A stretch of 64,000 nucleotides of DNA from an uncultured Acetatifactor sp. (GTDB lineage Bacteria > Bacillota > Clostridia > Lachnospirales > Lachnospiraceae). A program made the position numbers and the translations under genes. The stretch is taken from contig CAJUJN010000014.1 in assembly GCA_910586775.1 (NCBI GenBank), forward strand, positions 9,979 through 73,978. The letters run 5' to 3'. Below, one piece after another: positions 23,492 to 32,349 of this stretch; the first letter of the stretch is position 1, and each line of letters begins with the position of its first letter. Under the pieces are notes generated by a model. That model saw only the letters and a list, made by a program, of their open reading frames with translations. It had not been told where the DNA came from and searched no databases.

Positions 23492-24223
23492 TCACAGTCC
23501 CTCCATCCACTCCGCTATCCCATTGTCCCGAAAAAAGGTTACCTGCTCCTCCTTCCACAGATATCCCCTCCACAGATAAATGTATCCGTCCTTTATCCGC
23601 AGGTTCAGGACATAATGATGTCCGTACCTTTCCGGAAAATCCAACCGCACACTATCCGCTCCCACGAAATCCCCCTCCGCCTTATACCAGGCCATGCAGG
23701 CTTCCGCTTCCGCCGGGTCCGTTATCTGCTCCAGACTCCTGCACAATTCCAGAAGCGTCCGGTATTCTTCCTCCCGCAAAACCCCTGACTCCTGGTTTTT
23801 CAGTCCCAACGCCTCTCCGTCCTGCCAGACCGCCGCACTTTCCGGCTCCGCCTTCCACAACGAGGACACAATGAGGCTGCTGTGGAGACGGTAGAGCGCC
23901 GGAGCCCCCAGGACAACCGCCAGACCTGCCGCCAGGAGGCACAGCTTATACTTCACCGGTTTCTTTTTGAAAAACAGCACTGCTTCCCCCAGTACAACCA
24001 GCAAACCCGCCGCAATCATGGTCCGCCCATATCCTAAAGGCACATTGAGATTGGTCATCCATGGGTCTGCCATCCCCCAAAGCCATTCATCGAGTCGGTA
24101 ATCCATCATTCCCCCTGCCACATAGGCTATCATCCCCGCAAAGAGCCAGAAAATAACCCAGTCCTTCCTGCCGCTGATCCGCAGCCTTTCCAAACGGAAA
24201 CCTCTTTTTATCATGCCTTTCAT
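23492..24223 (-). CDS. Membrane protein of unknown function
   Basis: 243 residues. Three hydrophobic helices occupy the N-terminal half (WVIFWLFAGMIAYVAGGMM, TMIAAGLLVVLGEAVLFF, LCLLAAGLAVVLGAPALY). A soluble C-terminal domain of about 130 residues, probably outside, ends with FPERYGHHYVLNLRIKDGYI. I do not recognise the family. It follows another membrane protein and an ECF sigma factor in a tight operon (gap 13 bases), which suggests a role in sensing or in the sigma factor's output. Confidence 0.75.
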   Translation of the reverse strand: MKGMIKRGFRLERLRISGRKDWVIFWLFAGMIAYVAGGMMDYRLDEWLWGMADPWMTNLNVPLGYGRTMIAAGLLVVLGEAVLFFKKKPVKYKLCLLAAGLAVVLGAPALYRLHSSLIVSSLWKAEPESAAVWQDGEALGLKNQESGVLREEEYRTLLELCRSLEQITDPAEAEACMAWYKAEGDFVGADSVRLDFPERYGHHYVLNLRIKDGYIYLWRGYLWKEEQVTFFRDNGIAEWMEGL

Positions 24224-24236
24224 TCCCTCACCTCCT

Positions 24237-25055
24237 CTATCTGTTCCTGGAATTACTCTCTATTTCATCTTTTACATACCGAACAAATTCTTCCGAAATA
24301 TGATACACCTTTCCCTGCTCCGTTACCACATACTGCTTCTCGTAATGAATCCGGTACAAACCATATCGCATTCCACCGTCAAAATAGATGCCCAGGGGCA
24401 ATTCCCCGTTTCTGTCCCGAACCACATCCCCAGGGGCAAACCCCTGATAAAAATCCTCCTCCGTAAGTTCCGGAATCCCGTATTTTCCGCTGAACCCGGA
24501 GCCGTCCTCTCTGTAAAAGAAGAAATCCTCAATCTTGCCGAACTTCTCATTTGCCGCTTCCGCCCCGGCATTGAACCCGAATGCCGCCCCGATCACCAGT
24601 AAAATCACCATGCACCAGCACCCGGCAAACTTCAGAAAACGCTGCAGGGTAAACACCCGCTTGTCTCCTGTAAAATAGCCCAGAGAACCATACAGGGCCC
24701 CGCCGATAAGCACGGTTGTCAGCGGTTCCGCCAGCAGGTTCGCCACATAGCTGTAGGGAAAAATCATATTCCAGGTCCATCCCCTCATGTCCGGAGGAAT
24801 CGGGTTCTGTACAGGAAGCACCGACTGATAGATGGCCTCCATTATTTTATAGGGCACCGCAGTAATCAGTTTTGTGGGAAAAAAAGTGTCTCTCACATAA
24901 GTGTCACTGTAAAATCCCATAAACAATCCCACCAGGGTAAACACTGCGATCCGAAAACTCCCCGCCTTAAATTTGAAAATACGCTCTTTTAATTTCCGGT
25001 CATCTCCCTGGTAAGTCACCCCTGGAATCCGGATCCTGTCTTTCATCTCCTCCAT
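24237..25055 (-). CDS. Membrane protein of unknown function
   Basis: 272 residues. Helices are visible at about 32-50 (FRIAVFTLVGLFMGFY), in the middle (LAEPLTTVLIGGALYGSLGYF) and at about 155-178 (CWCMVILLVIGAAFGFNA). A C-terminal domain of about 90 residues follows with YREDGSGFSGKYGIPELTEED. It overlaps the ECF sigma gene by 13 bases, the arrangement usual for a sigma factor and its membrane regulator. No zinc-finger anti-sigma motif is visible, so an anti-sigma role is only inferred. Confidence 0.75.
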   Translation of the reverse strand: MEEMKDRIRIPGVTYQGDDRKLKERIFKFKAGSFRIAVFTLVGLFMGFYSDTYVRDTFFPTKLITAVPYKIMEAIYQSVLPVQNPIPPDMRGWTWNMIFPYSYVANLLAEPLTTVLIGGALYGSLGYFTGDKRVFTLQRFLKFAGCWCMVILLVIGAAFGFNAGAEAANEKFGKIEDFFFYREDGSGFSGKYGIPELTEEDFYQGFAPGDVVRDRNGELPLGIYFDGGMRYGLYRIHYEKQYVVTEQGKVYHISEEFVRYVKDEIESNSRNR

Positions 25056-25561
25056 TCCGCCTTGTCTCCTTTCCCACTGTCCTCATAGATTTTCCGGAAT
25101 TTCTGTCTGGCCCGGTAGATGCGGCTCTTCACCACTTCCGGCGTCAGGTTCATGATCCTGGCCGCCTCCTCGTAGGAAAGTTCCTGGAAATCCCGCAGCA
25201 GAAGCACTGTCCTCTCCTGCTCTCCCAGGCACATGAGACAGTCCCTCACCCGGCGGGCCTCCTCCTTGCGCAGAAACTCTTCCTCCGGCAGGTTGCGGTT
25301 CACGTCCGGTTCAGGCTCCCATTCCTGCTCCTCCAAAAGCTGCGGCTGCTTCTTTCTGGCATAGCTTAAGAACACGTTCCGTGCAATGCGGAGAGCCCAG
25401 GTGCGCACACTGGCCTCTCCCCTGAATTTATCCAGATGCAGAAACATCCGCAGGAAAACCTCCTGGCTTAAATCCTCCGCCAGGGAGACATCCCTTGTCA
25501 TGTAAACCAGATAACCATACACAGCATCCCTGCTCTGCTCATATGCAGCCGTAAACTTCAT
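25043..25561 (-). CDS. ECF sigma factor
   Basis: 172 residues, a compact ECF sigma factor. Region 2 contains DVSLAEDLSQEVFLRMFLHL and VRTWALRIARNVFLSYARKK; region 4 contains LRDFQELSYEEAARIMNLTP then VVKSRIYRARQKFRKI. ATG at 25561 and TTG at 25567 are both possible; AAAGGA lies upstream. It is the first gene of a three-gene operon with two membrane proteins. The upstream 130 bases hold no clear promoter. Confidence 0.92.
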   Translation of the reverse strand: MKFTAAYEQSRDAVYGYLVYMTRDVSLAEDLSQEVFLRMFLHLDKFRGEASVRTWALRIARNVFLSYARKKQPQLLEEQEWEPEPDVNRNLPEEEFLRKEEARRVRDCLMCLGEQERTVLLLRDFQELSYEEAARIMNLTPEVVKSRIYRARQKFRKIYEDSGKGDKAEWRR

Positions 25562-25693
25562 CCCCAAACGTATCCTTTCCGCAGTTTCCGGTAACGGCGG
25601 ATTTCCGCCGCGGGCCCGCTCCCAAACCTTCCGTTCACCATTATAGACTCCTTTACTCCGAAAAAGTGACGGAATAATTTGATTTTTCCAAAA

Positions 25694-26323
25694 TCAGGAC
25701 CCGCAGGACCTGTAATTCTTCAGCCCGAACCGGTAAAACCAATAGGAGGGCACCACAAACAGCAGAGAAACCAAAGGGGAAATCATATACCAGATCCCGC
25801 TCTCCCGGTCTAGCAGATACAACAGGGGATAATACTGGACCAGAGCCAGCGGAATGCCAAAGGTCAGCACCTTCAGCGCCGCATCCCCGTAGACGGAAAA
25901 GGGATATTTCCCGAAATCCCGCATACCGTAGGTAAAAATATCCAGAAAATTAAGATTCTGTATGGTAAAAAAGGACACTGCCGCCACCAACAGAAACAGG
26001 CAGAAAAAGAGCACGCTGCCGCAGACCACCATCATGGCAAATACAAAGACCTTCTTCCCCGTCCCCACCACGCCGCTGACCGGAACGGCAATGCACAGCA
26101 CAATCACCGCCTGCACCAGAAGCCCCAAACTGGAGAAATCCATGTTGGGCATAATGATCTGCAGGATAACGCTCCTTGGCCGCACCAGAATCCGGTCCAG
26201 ACTCCCCTCCCGCATCAGCTCCGGGAACACCGCCAGGCCGCCCCCAAACATCTCTCCGATGGCAAAGCTCATCATAATCACGGAAAAGCACAGCAGCACC
26301 TGTCCGTAAGTAAAATCATCCAC
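25694..26323 (-). pseudogene. N-terminally truncated ABC-2 permease
   Basis: About 209 residues matching the C-terminal four-fifths of ABC-2 permeases of the PF06182 type (FPELMREGSLDRILVRPRS is the conserved cytoplasmic loop). The family's first helix and N-terminal arm are missing. The reading frame continues upstream into sequence belonging to a different gene, an ABC ATPase remnant at 26329-26500. No ribosome site precedes the first ATG. A deletion most likely joined the two. Confidence 0.7.
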
Positions 26324-26328
26324 TCCGC

Positions 26329-26500
26329 TTATCCGTTGCTTAAGGTCCTCACAGGCGTCTGCAGGATTTCTCCCAGATCCAGAAGTTCTGTCAGCTCCTA
26401 CACATTCCTCCGGTAGGTATTTCCGTCCACCCGGTAGATGTCCCGGATCAGATCAAAGCTGTCCGTCACAGGCACATCCCACCACAACTGGCTTCGCTCT
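26329..26500 (-). pseudogene. ABC transporter ATPase remnant
   Basis: One minus-strand frame reads ERSQLWWDVPVTDSFDLIRD, IYRVDGNTYRRNV, an in-frame TAG, then ELTELLDLGEILQTPVRTLS. This matches the segment just before the signature motif of ABC-2-type export ATPases. Everything before and after it is gone, and a second stop precedes it. The 26501-26690 interval beyond holds only a hairpin. Confidence 0.75.
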
Positions 26501-26696
26501 TACTCATAAACCAGACATCTGCAACACCCGTAAAGATCAAAAATATCTTTGACAGATCCCGGTTTCTGCTGTTTTTCAACGTGAAAAGAAATTTATAGAA
26601 AATGGAAAAGGCAGGAACCATGTTATTTCGGGTGTTTCCTGCTGAAAAAAGATCGGTTTGGAAAAAGACGAAAGCACTCGCGAAGAGACCAGAAAT

Positions 26697-26756
26697 CGAG
26701 TAGGGGTGATTATACCCCTACTCGCCGCGCGGCCCGTGCGCCGCTTTAGCGGCAAA
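26697..26756. repeat. Palindromic repeat element, copy 2
   Basis: CGAGTAGGGGT and ACCCCTACTCG are perfect 11-bp arms around GATTAT (26697-26724). They are followed by TGCGCCGCTTTAGCGGCAAA (26737-26756), which matches 23395-23414 with one difference. Probably a multi-copy intergenic repeat. Confidence 0.55.
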
Positions 26757-26780
26757 TTTACATTACGCGGGCCTGCGCAT

Positions 26781-26813
26781 AAAAGAGGGGCAGCCAAAAT
26801 CAGGGGCTGCCCC
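26781..26813 (-). terminator. Terminator of the AraC/GyrI-like operon
   Basis: On the minus strand GGGGCAGCC and GGCTGCCCC form a 9-bp GC-rich stem followed by TCTTTT, 25 bases after the GyrI-like gene. Confidence 0.8.
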
Positions 26814-26837
26814 GGAAGGGATACTGCCGCAGGTCCC

Positions 26838-27350
26838 TTATCCCAGACGTTTCACCGGTATCCAGATGGCGCTTTCGTAATTCTCGCTGTCTGTATCGCT
26901 GCCGGAATACCACTCAATATTAACATGGAACGCCAGCTCATACTCCCTGTTTCCGGGAAGCCACTCCCTGAATATCCGCGTATTAACCGTCTGCAGCGCG
27001 TTGGGCATGGCGCCGGTGCATCTGAATTTCGCCCATTCACTGGCTGGAATCTCGAAAACCTTCATCCCTTCCGGCACTTCACCGCCCTGATAGGCTCCCG
27101 CGATATAATAACGGAAATGTTCCGCATCGCCTTCGTCCTCCACGCAGACGCCGAATTCTCCCACTGCGCACTCCGCGATGACCTGCCGGATGCCTTCCTC
27201 TGCCGGCCCCCCGGATGCACCCTGTCCGCAGTATTTCCCGCAGAATTCCTGCCAGAATTTGGGAATCTCCTGGTAGGAGTTTTCATAGGACAACACCCTT
27301 TCAAACCCGATCATCTTCATGGCTTCTCTCTTTTCAATCCTGTACTCCAT
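26838..27350 (-). CDS. GyrI-like effector-binding protein
   Basis: 170 residues forming a single AraC-E-bind/GyrI-like domain: starts MEYRIEKREAMKMIGFER, ends HVNIEWYSGSDTDSENYESA then IWIPVKR, the classic last strands with the conserved Glu for cationic ligands. I start at the ATG at 27350, six bases after AAAGGAGG. In Rob-type regulators this domain is fused to an AraC DNA-binding domain; here the AraC domain is encoded by the gene immediately upstream. The pair may form a split regulator (inference). Confidence 0.85.
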   Translation of the reverse strand: MEYRIEKREAMKMIGFERVLSYENSYQEIPKFWQEFCGKYCGQGASGGPAEEGIRQVIAECAVGEFGVCVEDEGDAEHFRYYIAGAYQGGEVPEGMKVFEIPASEWAKFRCTGAMPNALQTVNTRIFREWLPGNREYELAFHVNIEWYSGSDTDSENYESAIWIPVKRLG

Positions 27351-27382
27351 CCTGCTGCCTCCTTTTACTGAAATCTCCACTG

Positions 27383-28144
27383 TCAACGGAAGAAATACCT
27401 TGATCTGATGCGATGCGGCTGTGTCCGAAGCTGCATGGGAGACACCCCATGGAAGCGGGTGAAAGCCCTGGTAAAGCTCTCCGGTGTATCGTACCGGTAC
27501 TTGTACGCCAGATCTATGACCTTCTCTTTCCCGCCGCCCCGGGCTTCATTCCCGGAAGTATTGGATTTCAGCACCTCCAGGCCTGCCAGATACAGCCTGC
27601 GGTTCCTCAAATACTCTCCGATGGAATATCCCGTAATGATTTTAAAGCACTTCTGGAAATAAAAAGGGGAAAGATACACTGCGTCCACCACTTCCTGCGC
27701 GCCAATGTCTTCCAGCAGATGCTCCTCCATGTAATCCGGTCCGCCATGCTTTTCCAGAATATAAACCACATATTCCCTGACGCCCCTGCTCTTGTCCAAC
27801 AGCATCCTGTCCAGTCCCGGCCACCCCGATTTCAGCCGCTCATAACGATATTCCACCGCCATCCTCCGAACCTGCGAGGATGTGTCCCAAAGGTACCGTT
27901 CCGCCCTCTCCGGCGTGCATTCCGGATGGGAAAAGATTTTCCAAACCAGGAATCTTTTCAGGCAGGATTCTTTCTCCCTTTCCTGGCAGGCTTCCATTTC
28001 CTCAAGACTCCACAGCGCGCTGCCCACTGCGGTTCGGTACAGCGCCATGCGCACTGCAGATTCCATGCAGGATATCTCCCCCAGTTCTATTTCCTGCAGC
28101 ACACGGGAAAGCTTTTCCTCTATCTGTTCCTCCAATGCCTGCAT
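27383..28144 (-). CDS. AraC-type regulator with helical N-terminal domain
   Basis: 253 residues. The C-terminal AraC domain (about 135-245) has VVDAVYLSPFYFQKCFKIIT and YRYDTPESFTRAFTRFHGVS, the two helix-turn-helix cores. The N-terminal 130 residues are not a cupin: they look all-helical, with RYLWDTSSQVRRMAVEYRYE and LLDKSRGVREYVVYILEKH resembling HEAT-type repeats. The start follows GGAGG. It lies 32 bases upstream of the GyrI-like gene, which probably encodes the matching ligand domain. Confidence 0.82.
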   Translation of the reverse strand: MQALEEQIEEKLSRVLQEIELGEISCMESAVRMALYRTAVGSALWSLEEMEACQEREKESCLKRFLVWKIFSHPECTPERAERYLWDTSSQVRRMAVEYRYERLKSGWPGLDRMLLDKSRGVREYVVYILEKHGGPDYMEEHLLEDIGAQEVVDAVYLSPFYFQKCFKIITGYSIGEYLRNRRLYLAGLEVLKSNTSGNEARGGGKEKVIDLAYKYRYDTPESFTRAFTRFHGVSPMQLRTQPHRIRSRYFFR

Positions 28145-28237
28145 CCGTTCCTCCGTCCTACGCCGACCTGCCCGAAGGCGCTCAAATGCCGAAATGCTTT
28201 CAAGTAATGACCGCTCCCCTGCCCTGTGCCCTCCCGG

Positions 28238-29725
28238 CTACGAAATCCGGTACACGAATCCTCCCAGTGGTCCATTGTCTTCGGGAACCGCCAGGGCACC
28301 TGACCTGACTGCCAGACTCCCGATCAGGCCCACCGTGTGGAACAGCAGCACCTTCGACATCACCGGCTCCAGAATCTGCCCCACATTCTTCGGGGCATGT
28401 ACCCCCATAACGGCAAGGCCGCAGTCGTACAGCGATTCATACAGCCCGGCAAAGGAGGCAATCTCTTCCCGGAAAACGGCAGTCAGCCTCTCCTTCTGCC
28501 CTTGGGCCAACACCGGAACCATAGCTCCGGCTTTCCCCTCCAATACTGCCTCCAGGCTGCGGGCGATTTCGTCCCCATGGGATGAATAGCGGTTCTTTGC
28601 GGGCAAAATGCCGTAATCCGCATAGCAGGCGGCATAGCCGGAATGTAAGCCGCAGTAACCCGCAAAAGCACTGCTCCAACAGGGATGATCCTCCTGAAAG
28701 GCAAATGTGCTTCCGTAACAGATATCACCGCCCACATCCTCCCGGTCCGCCTTCTTCCGTCTGTCCCGAAAAAGCCTGCAGCCCTCGTTCATCATCCAGA
28801 ACAGCAGATTCCACAGAAGCCTGCCGTCCTCCATGTCCGCGCCCGGAAACCCAAGCTTCCGCAGCTCCGGCAGCTTTTCCGCCCCGCTGCGCAGGATATC
28901 CCCTACCACCGGGACATAGGATTTCTCCGCTGTCCGGAAGAACTCCTCCATATATTCTTCCGTGAAGATTACCAGGCGTGCCTGATACCTGCCCCCGGTC
29001 AGGGCAGTGAGCAGGCCGTAGCGCTCCAACAGGGCGATCTCGTCCTCCAGATATACACTGGCCACGCCCAGTTCGATGGCAAGCTGCCGGATGGTCATAG
29101 GCGTATGATAGGTGCTGACCAGGATATTGCCCGGGAGTTTTCTGTCGAACAGGCGCTGATACTCCATGTTGGCGGCTCCCTGAAAAATAACGGTAAACTC
29201 AAATTTTGCCGGCTGATAGCTCTTTGTTCCAAATTCTCTTTCCATGCCGATACCCTCCTTCAATAGCTTCCGTGTCTTGAACAGATAATATTTCACCATC
29301 TCCAGAGAAAGATGGAGCCTGGCGGCCGTCTCCCCACAGGAAAGCCCCTCAAAATAGTAGGCCACGGTACACTCCCGGTACTCCCTGGACAGCAGGGCCA
29401 GTTCCCGGCGGAGCGCAGAAAACTGTTCGGTCTGCAGAATATCCTGGACAAAATCCTTCTCGTCCGCAGCCCCCTCGTCAAGCTCCTCACATCGGATGCG
29501 GCCCTTTTTGTACAGATATTTCTTGTAGGTGTTGGCCGCAATGGCCCAGATATAGCCGAAGAAGGCGTTGTCATCCCGTATCCTGGGGGCGCTTTTCAGG
29601 ATGGCCAGGATAATGTCCCCGGCCAGATCCTCCGCGTCCTCCCTGTGGGACACCCGCGAAAGCGCGTAAGCGAAGATGGTCTTCATGTTCTCTTCCACCA
29701 GTGCCGAAATCTTTTCCTGTTCCAT
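28238..29725 (-). CDS. ECF-like sigma factor with long C-terminal extension
   Basis: 495 residues, roughly three times a normal ECF sigma factor. Region 2 (about 10-75) has SHREDAEDLAGDIILAILKS and FGYIWAIAANTYKKYLYKK. Region 4 (about 105-160) has LSCGETAARLHLSLEMVKYYLF. Residues about 165-495 form an extension including a possible winged helix (MTIRQLAIELGVASVYLEDE) and a region with LYDCGLAVMGVHAPKNVG. No anti-sigma gene adjoins it. The extension may sense a signal directly, as in some SnoaL- or TPR-extended ECFs, but I do not recognise it. Confidence 0.82.
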   Translation of the reverse strand: MEQEKISALVEENMKTIFAYALSRVSHREDAEDLAGDIILAILKSAPRIRDDNAFFGYIWAIAANTYKKYLYKKGRIRCEELDEGAADEKDFVQDILQTEQFSALRRELALLSREYRECTVAYYFEGLSCGETAARLHLSLEMVKYYLFKTRKLLKEGIGMEREFGTKSYQPAKFEFTVIFQGAANMEYQRLFDRKLPGNILVSTYHTPMTIRQLAIELGVASVYLEDEIALLERYGLLTALTGGRYQARLVIFTEEYMEEFFRTAEKSYVPVVGDILRSGAEKLPELRKLGFPGADMEDGRLLWNLLFWMMNEGCRLFRDRRKKADREDVGGDICYGSTFAFQEDHPCWSSAFAGYCGLHSGYAACYADYGILPAKNRYSSHGDEIARSLEAVLEGKAGAMVPVLAQGQKERLTAVFREEIASFAGLYESLYDCGLAVMGVHAPKNVGQILEPVMSKVLLFHTVGLIGSLAVRSGALAVPEDNGPLGGFVYRIS

Positions 29726-29865
29726 AGTCCCCTCCGTAAATGGTAAAATTGGTAAAATGCTCTGTTTTGAAAGCTTTCATTTATATAGTACCGGATCCGG
29801 CGCAGCGGTTAATGGGAAAATGGAAAATCTCTGTCTGCACCTGCGCACCCATGAAGACAAAGAAC

Positions 29866-29903
29866 GAATCCCCCAACCGTGCTGCACCACTGTCGGGGGA
29901 TTC
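29866..29903 (+). terminator. Stable hairpin in an otherwise empty gap
   Basis: GAATCCCCC and GGGGGATTC are perfect 9-bp arms around a 20-base loop, followed on the plus strand by TTCTTTTCTTTTT. No plus-strand gene precedes it, so it may end an unseen transcript or stop antisense reading. The rest of 29726-30187 shows no gene. Confidence 0.5.
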
Positions 29904-30187
29904 TTCTTTTCTTTTTACAGCGGCAAAGCACCCACCAGGCTGCTTGTTACCCTTGTCATTCCTGTCTAACCATTTGCAGTTCAAGCGGCAGACCGGACCC
30001 GCCGGTGATTCTGTGCCATTAAAACACATGCAAAATTAACATAGTTTCTTGCTCCTGCTGCGATGCGAAATGTAATGAAAAAAGCCGGTTTTTCCTCAAT
30101 CGGTTTGGGATCAATCAAAGCCCGCCTGCCCTCCCGCAGCCCTGTCAGTCAGCCTCCAAAGCGCCGTCAAGGCAGCCGAATACGGAA

Positions 30188-31015
30188 TCAGAAAGGCAGA
30201 CGGATTTCCTCCCCGCAGTGCACATACCTCAACTGCTCCCCCATCTCCTCCTTCATCACCTGAAAGGGAATCTCCCCTGTGCAGTGCCCTGTATAAAACC
30301 TGGTGTCCAGTGTTTTCAGCTCTCTGGCGGTCTCCCGAATCAGCGCCAGGTCCCGCTCCCCATAGCCGGACTTTCTGCTCATGTGGAAGCCGCTGACCAC
30401 CGCCTCCGGCATATCCCCGAAGATCTCCCGGTATCTGTCCAGAATATTCAGAATCCCGTTGTGGGCGCAGCCGGAGACCAGAACCCTTTTCCCGTTCTCC
30501 TCCACCACCAGATATTGCTCATGGAGGAATTCGTCCTGCCGGAAGACGTCTCCTGCTTTCCGCATCAGCTCCCGGTTGCCTTCGGGCCACAGCCGCCTTC
30601 CGGATACCCGGCCAAACAGGAACAGCTCGTCGTCAATGCGCCTGTCTCCCTCCACCCACTCTATCCCGGGAAGGCTCCCTGCCTCCGGGGAAATGCCGAT
30701 GTATTTTTCCATCTGCTCGGTTTTATGGTAATAGGCCTCCCCTGCCCCACGGTGCATCCAAATCCCTGCCCTGGGATTCAGCCCGGCGAAAGCCGCCAGA
30801 CCGCCCCCGTGGTCATAATGTCCGTGGCTTAGAATCACCGTGTCCACCCGGCGCAGATCAATGCCCAAAACTACAGCATTTTTGAGAAAGGCCTCCGATG
30901 CCCCGGTATCTGCCAGAAGTTTATGCTTTTTCGTCTCAATATAGAAACTTAGTCCGTGTTCCCACACACATCCTTCCGCCCCTTTTGTATTCTCCATCAG
31001 GTTGATGATTCTCAC
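30188..31015 (-). CDS. MBL-fold metallo-hydrolase
   Basis: 275 residues. The metal site motif is SHGHYDHGGG (about 63-72), with further ligands in CAHNGILN and the terminal TGHCTGE. This layout matches the group related to archaeal DHPMP-synthase/MJ0937-type hydrolases (COG1237). The start is GTG at 31015, six bases after AGGAGG; longer upstream frames lack a ribosome site. No signal peptide. It follows a double-GNAT gene by 112 bases; substrate unknown. Confidence 0.88.
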   Translation of the reverse strand: MRIINLMENTKGAEGCVWEHGLSFYIETKKHKLLADTGASEAFLKNAVVLGIDLRRVDTVILSHGHYDHGGGLAAFAGLNPRAGIWMHRGAGEAYYHKTEQMEKYIGISPEAGSLPGIEWVEGDRRIDDELFLFGRVSGRRLWPEGNRELMRKAGDVFRQDEFLHEQYLVVEENGKRVLVSGCAHNGILNILDRYREIFGDMPEAVVSGFHMSRKSGYGERDLALIRETARELKTLDTRFYTGHCTGEIPFQVMKEEMGEQLRYVHCGEEIRLPF

Positions 31016-31127
31016 GGCTGTCCTCCTGTTCCCGGCAATCCTCCCCGTTTTTCGTAAGTCCCGCAAAATTGCAATTATTGGCTTCGCGAGAGGGGCTGTC
31101 TGAACTGTTACCATTTTTCCCCAGGGA

Positions 31128-32174
31128 TCAATGGATACGCAGATCCTGCCCCAAAGCAATATGCTCATATTTATCCCGGCCGATGATTTGGAATCCAAAT
31201 CGTTCATACAATTTCAATGCCACTTCGTTCCCTTCCACCACAGAGACCACCACAGCGTCCGCATCCCCCAAGGGCTTCCTTTTCACATAATCCAGAAACA
31301 GCTGAATCGCCCCAGTGCCATATCCCTTTTTCTGATATTCTTTATCCACCAATATCCGGAACAGCTCATATACCATCTTCTCCTGGAAAACAGGAAAACC
31401 TTCCCCTTTTACATAGCGTATTTCCACCAGGCCAACCGGATTCGGGCCATGGCACAAAGCATAAGTCACCGTAATTTCTTCTTCAAATAAATCACTGTAA
31501 GATTGCGCCAGAGAATCCACAAAAGGCATCACATAACCCTCCTGTGTTTTCAGCAGCTCCATTGCGATGATCTTCCTGGCATGTTCCCCATGGATCTTCT
31601 CGAAATGAATCCCTTTTTCATCTCCAATGATACTTTCAGGATATTTTTTTGCTTCCCTTATCTTTGCGGTAAATTCACCAACGGCAGCATATGGTATCTT
31701 TTCAAATTCGCTGTCCGACAGCGCAGTCTCACAGCAGTGCAGTTTCCTGGACGCCGTCACTTCCCCATCAGTGACCTCCCTGTCAAAACCGGCATTTAAG
31801 AACAATTTATCCGCCGCCAGATTCGAAGCCTTATAGGTCCCGGTTACCGTTCCCCGGCCAAACCGGACAGAAATCCACTTCATCATCTCTGACAGAATTC
31901 TCGTTCCGTATCCCTTATTCTGCTCTGATTCATGCACAATCAACTTGCAGATCTCATAGCTTTCCCCATTGCAGTTTACCTGGACATATCCTGTCACTTT
32001 GCTGTCTTCATACACCAGGAACGGTATGGGAAGATAGGCTTCATTCACCACAGCCACATAATTATTCACCATATCAAAGATGTGATGCTTTACATATTCC
32101 CATTGCTCATATTTGGCAGAAACCTCAAATATATCCTCGAAATTCTTATCTGTTACATAGCAGAACTTCAACAT
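31128..32174 (-). CDS. Double GNAT-domain acetyltransferase
   Basis: 348 residues with two GNAT folds. The first (about 1-150) has ICKLIVHESEQNKGYGTRIL, the acetyl-CoA loop Q/R-x-x-G-x-G/A. The second (about 195-345) has FRILVDKEYQKKGYGTGAIQ and VVEGNEVALKLYERFGFQII. The acceptor substrate cannot be read from sequence; similar proteins modify aminoglycosides, amino acids or protein termini. It follows the redox gene block by 43 bases on the same strand and may be cotranscribed. Confidence 0.87.
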   Translation of the reverse strand: MLKFCYVTDKNFEDIFEVSAKYEQWEYVKHHIFDMVNNYVAVVNEAYLPIPFLVYEDSKVTGYVQVNCNGESYEICKLIVHESEQNKGYGTRILSEMMKWISVRFGRGTVTGTYKASNLAADKLFLNAGFDREVTDGEVTASRKLHCCETALSDSEFEKIPYAAVGEFTAKIREAKKYPESIIGDEKGIHFEKIHGEHARKIIAMELLKTQEGYVMPFVDSLAQSYSDLFEEEITVTYALCHGPNPVGLVEIRYVKGEGFPVFQEKMVYELFRILVDKEYQKKGYGTGAIQLFLDYVKRKPLGDADAVVVSVVEGNEVALKLYERFGFQIIGRDKYEHIALGQDLRIH

Positions 32175-32217
32175 GCCCTTCCTCCTTTGATTTTTCTATA
32201 GATACTCATTTTGTATT

Positions 32218-32349
32218 CTATATCTCCAGTAGTCTCTGTTCTACCGCATTCTTTTTTCGAAAAATAAATGCGCCCTGCAAAACCTTTTCCAATTCCGCCC
32301 AGTTTTCCACCGTAAGCACCCCTTCCAGAATCATCTTTGGTTTTCTCAT
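32218..32349 (-). CDS. 43-residue ORF coupled to the 4Fe-4S gene
   Basis: Short ORF whose ATG overlaps the stop of the 4Fe-4S membrane protein (ATGA) and follows GGGAGG by nine bases. The peptide starts MRKPKMILEGVLTVENWAEL and ends KKNAVEQRLLEI, amphipathic and helical in look, with no membrane segment or Cys. The overlap and ribosome site argue for translation. Family not recognised. Confidence 0.55.
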   Translation of the reverse strand: MRKPKMILEGVLTVENWAELEKVLQGAFIFRKKNAVEQRLLEI

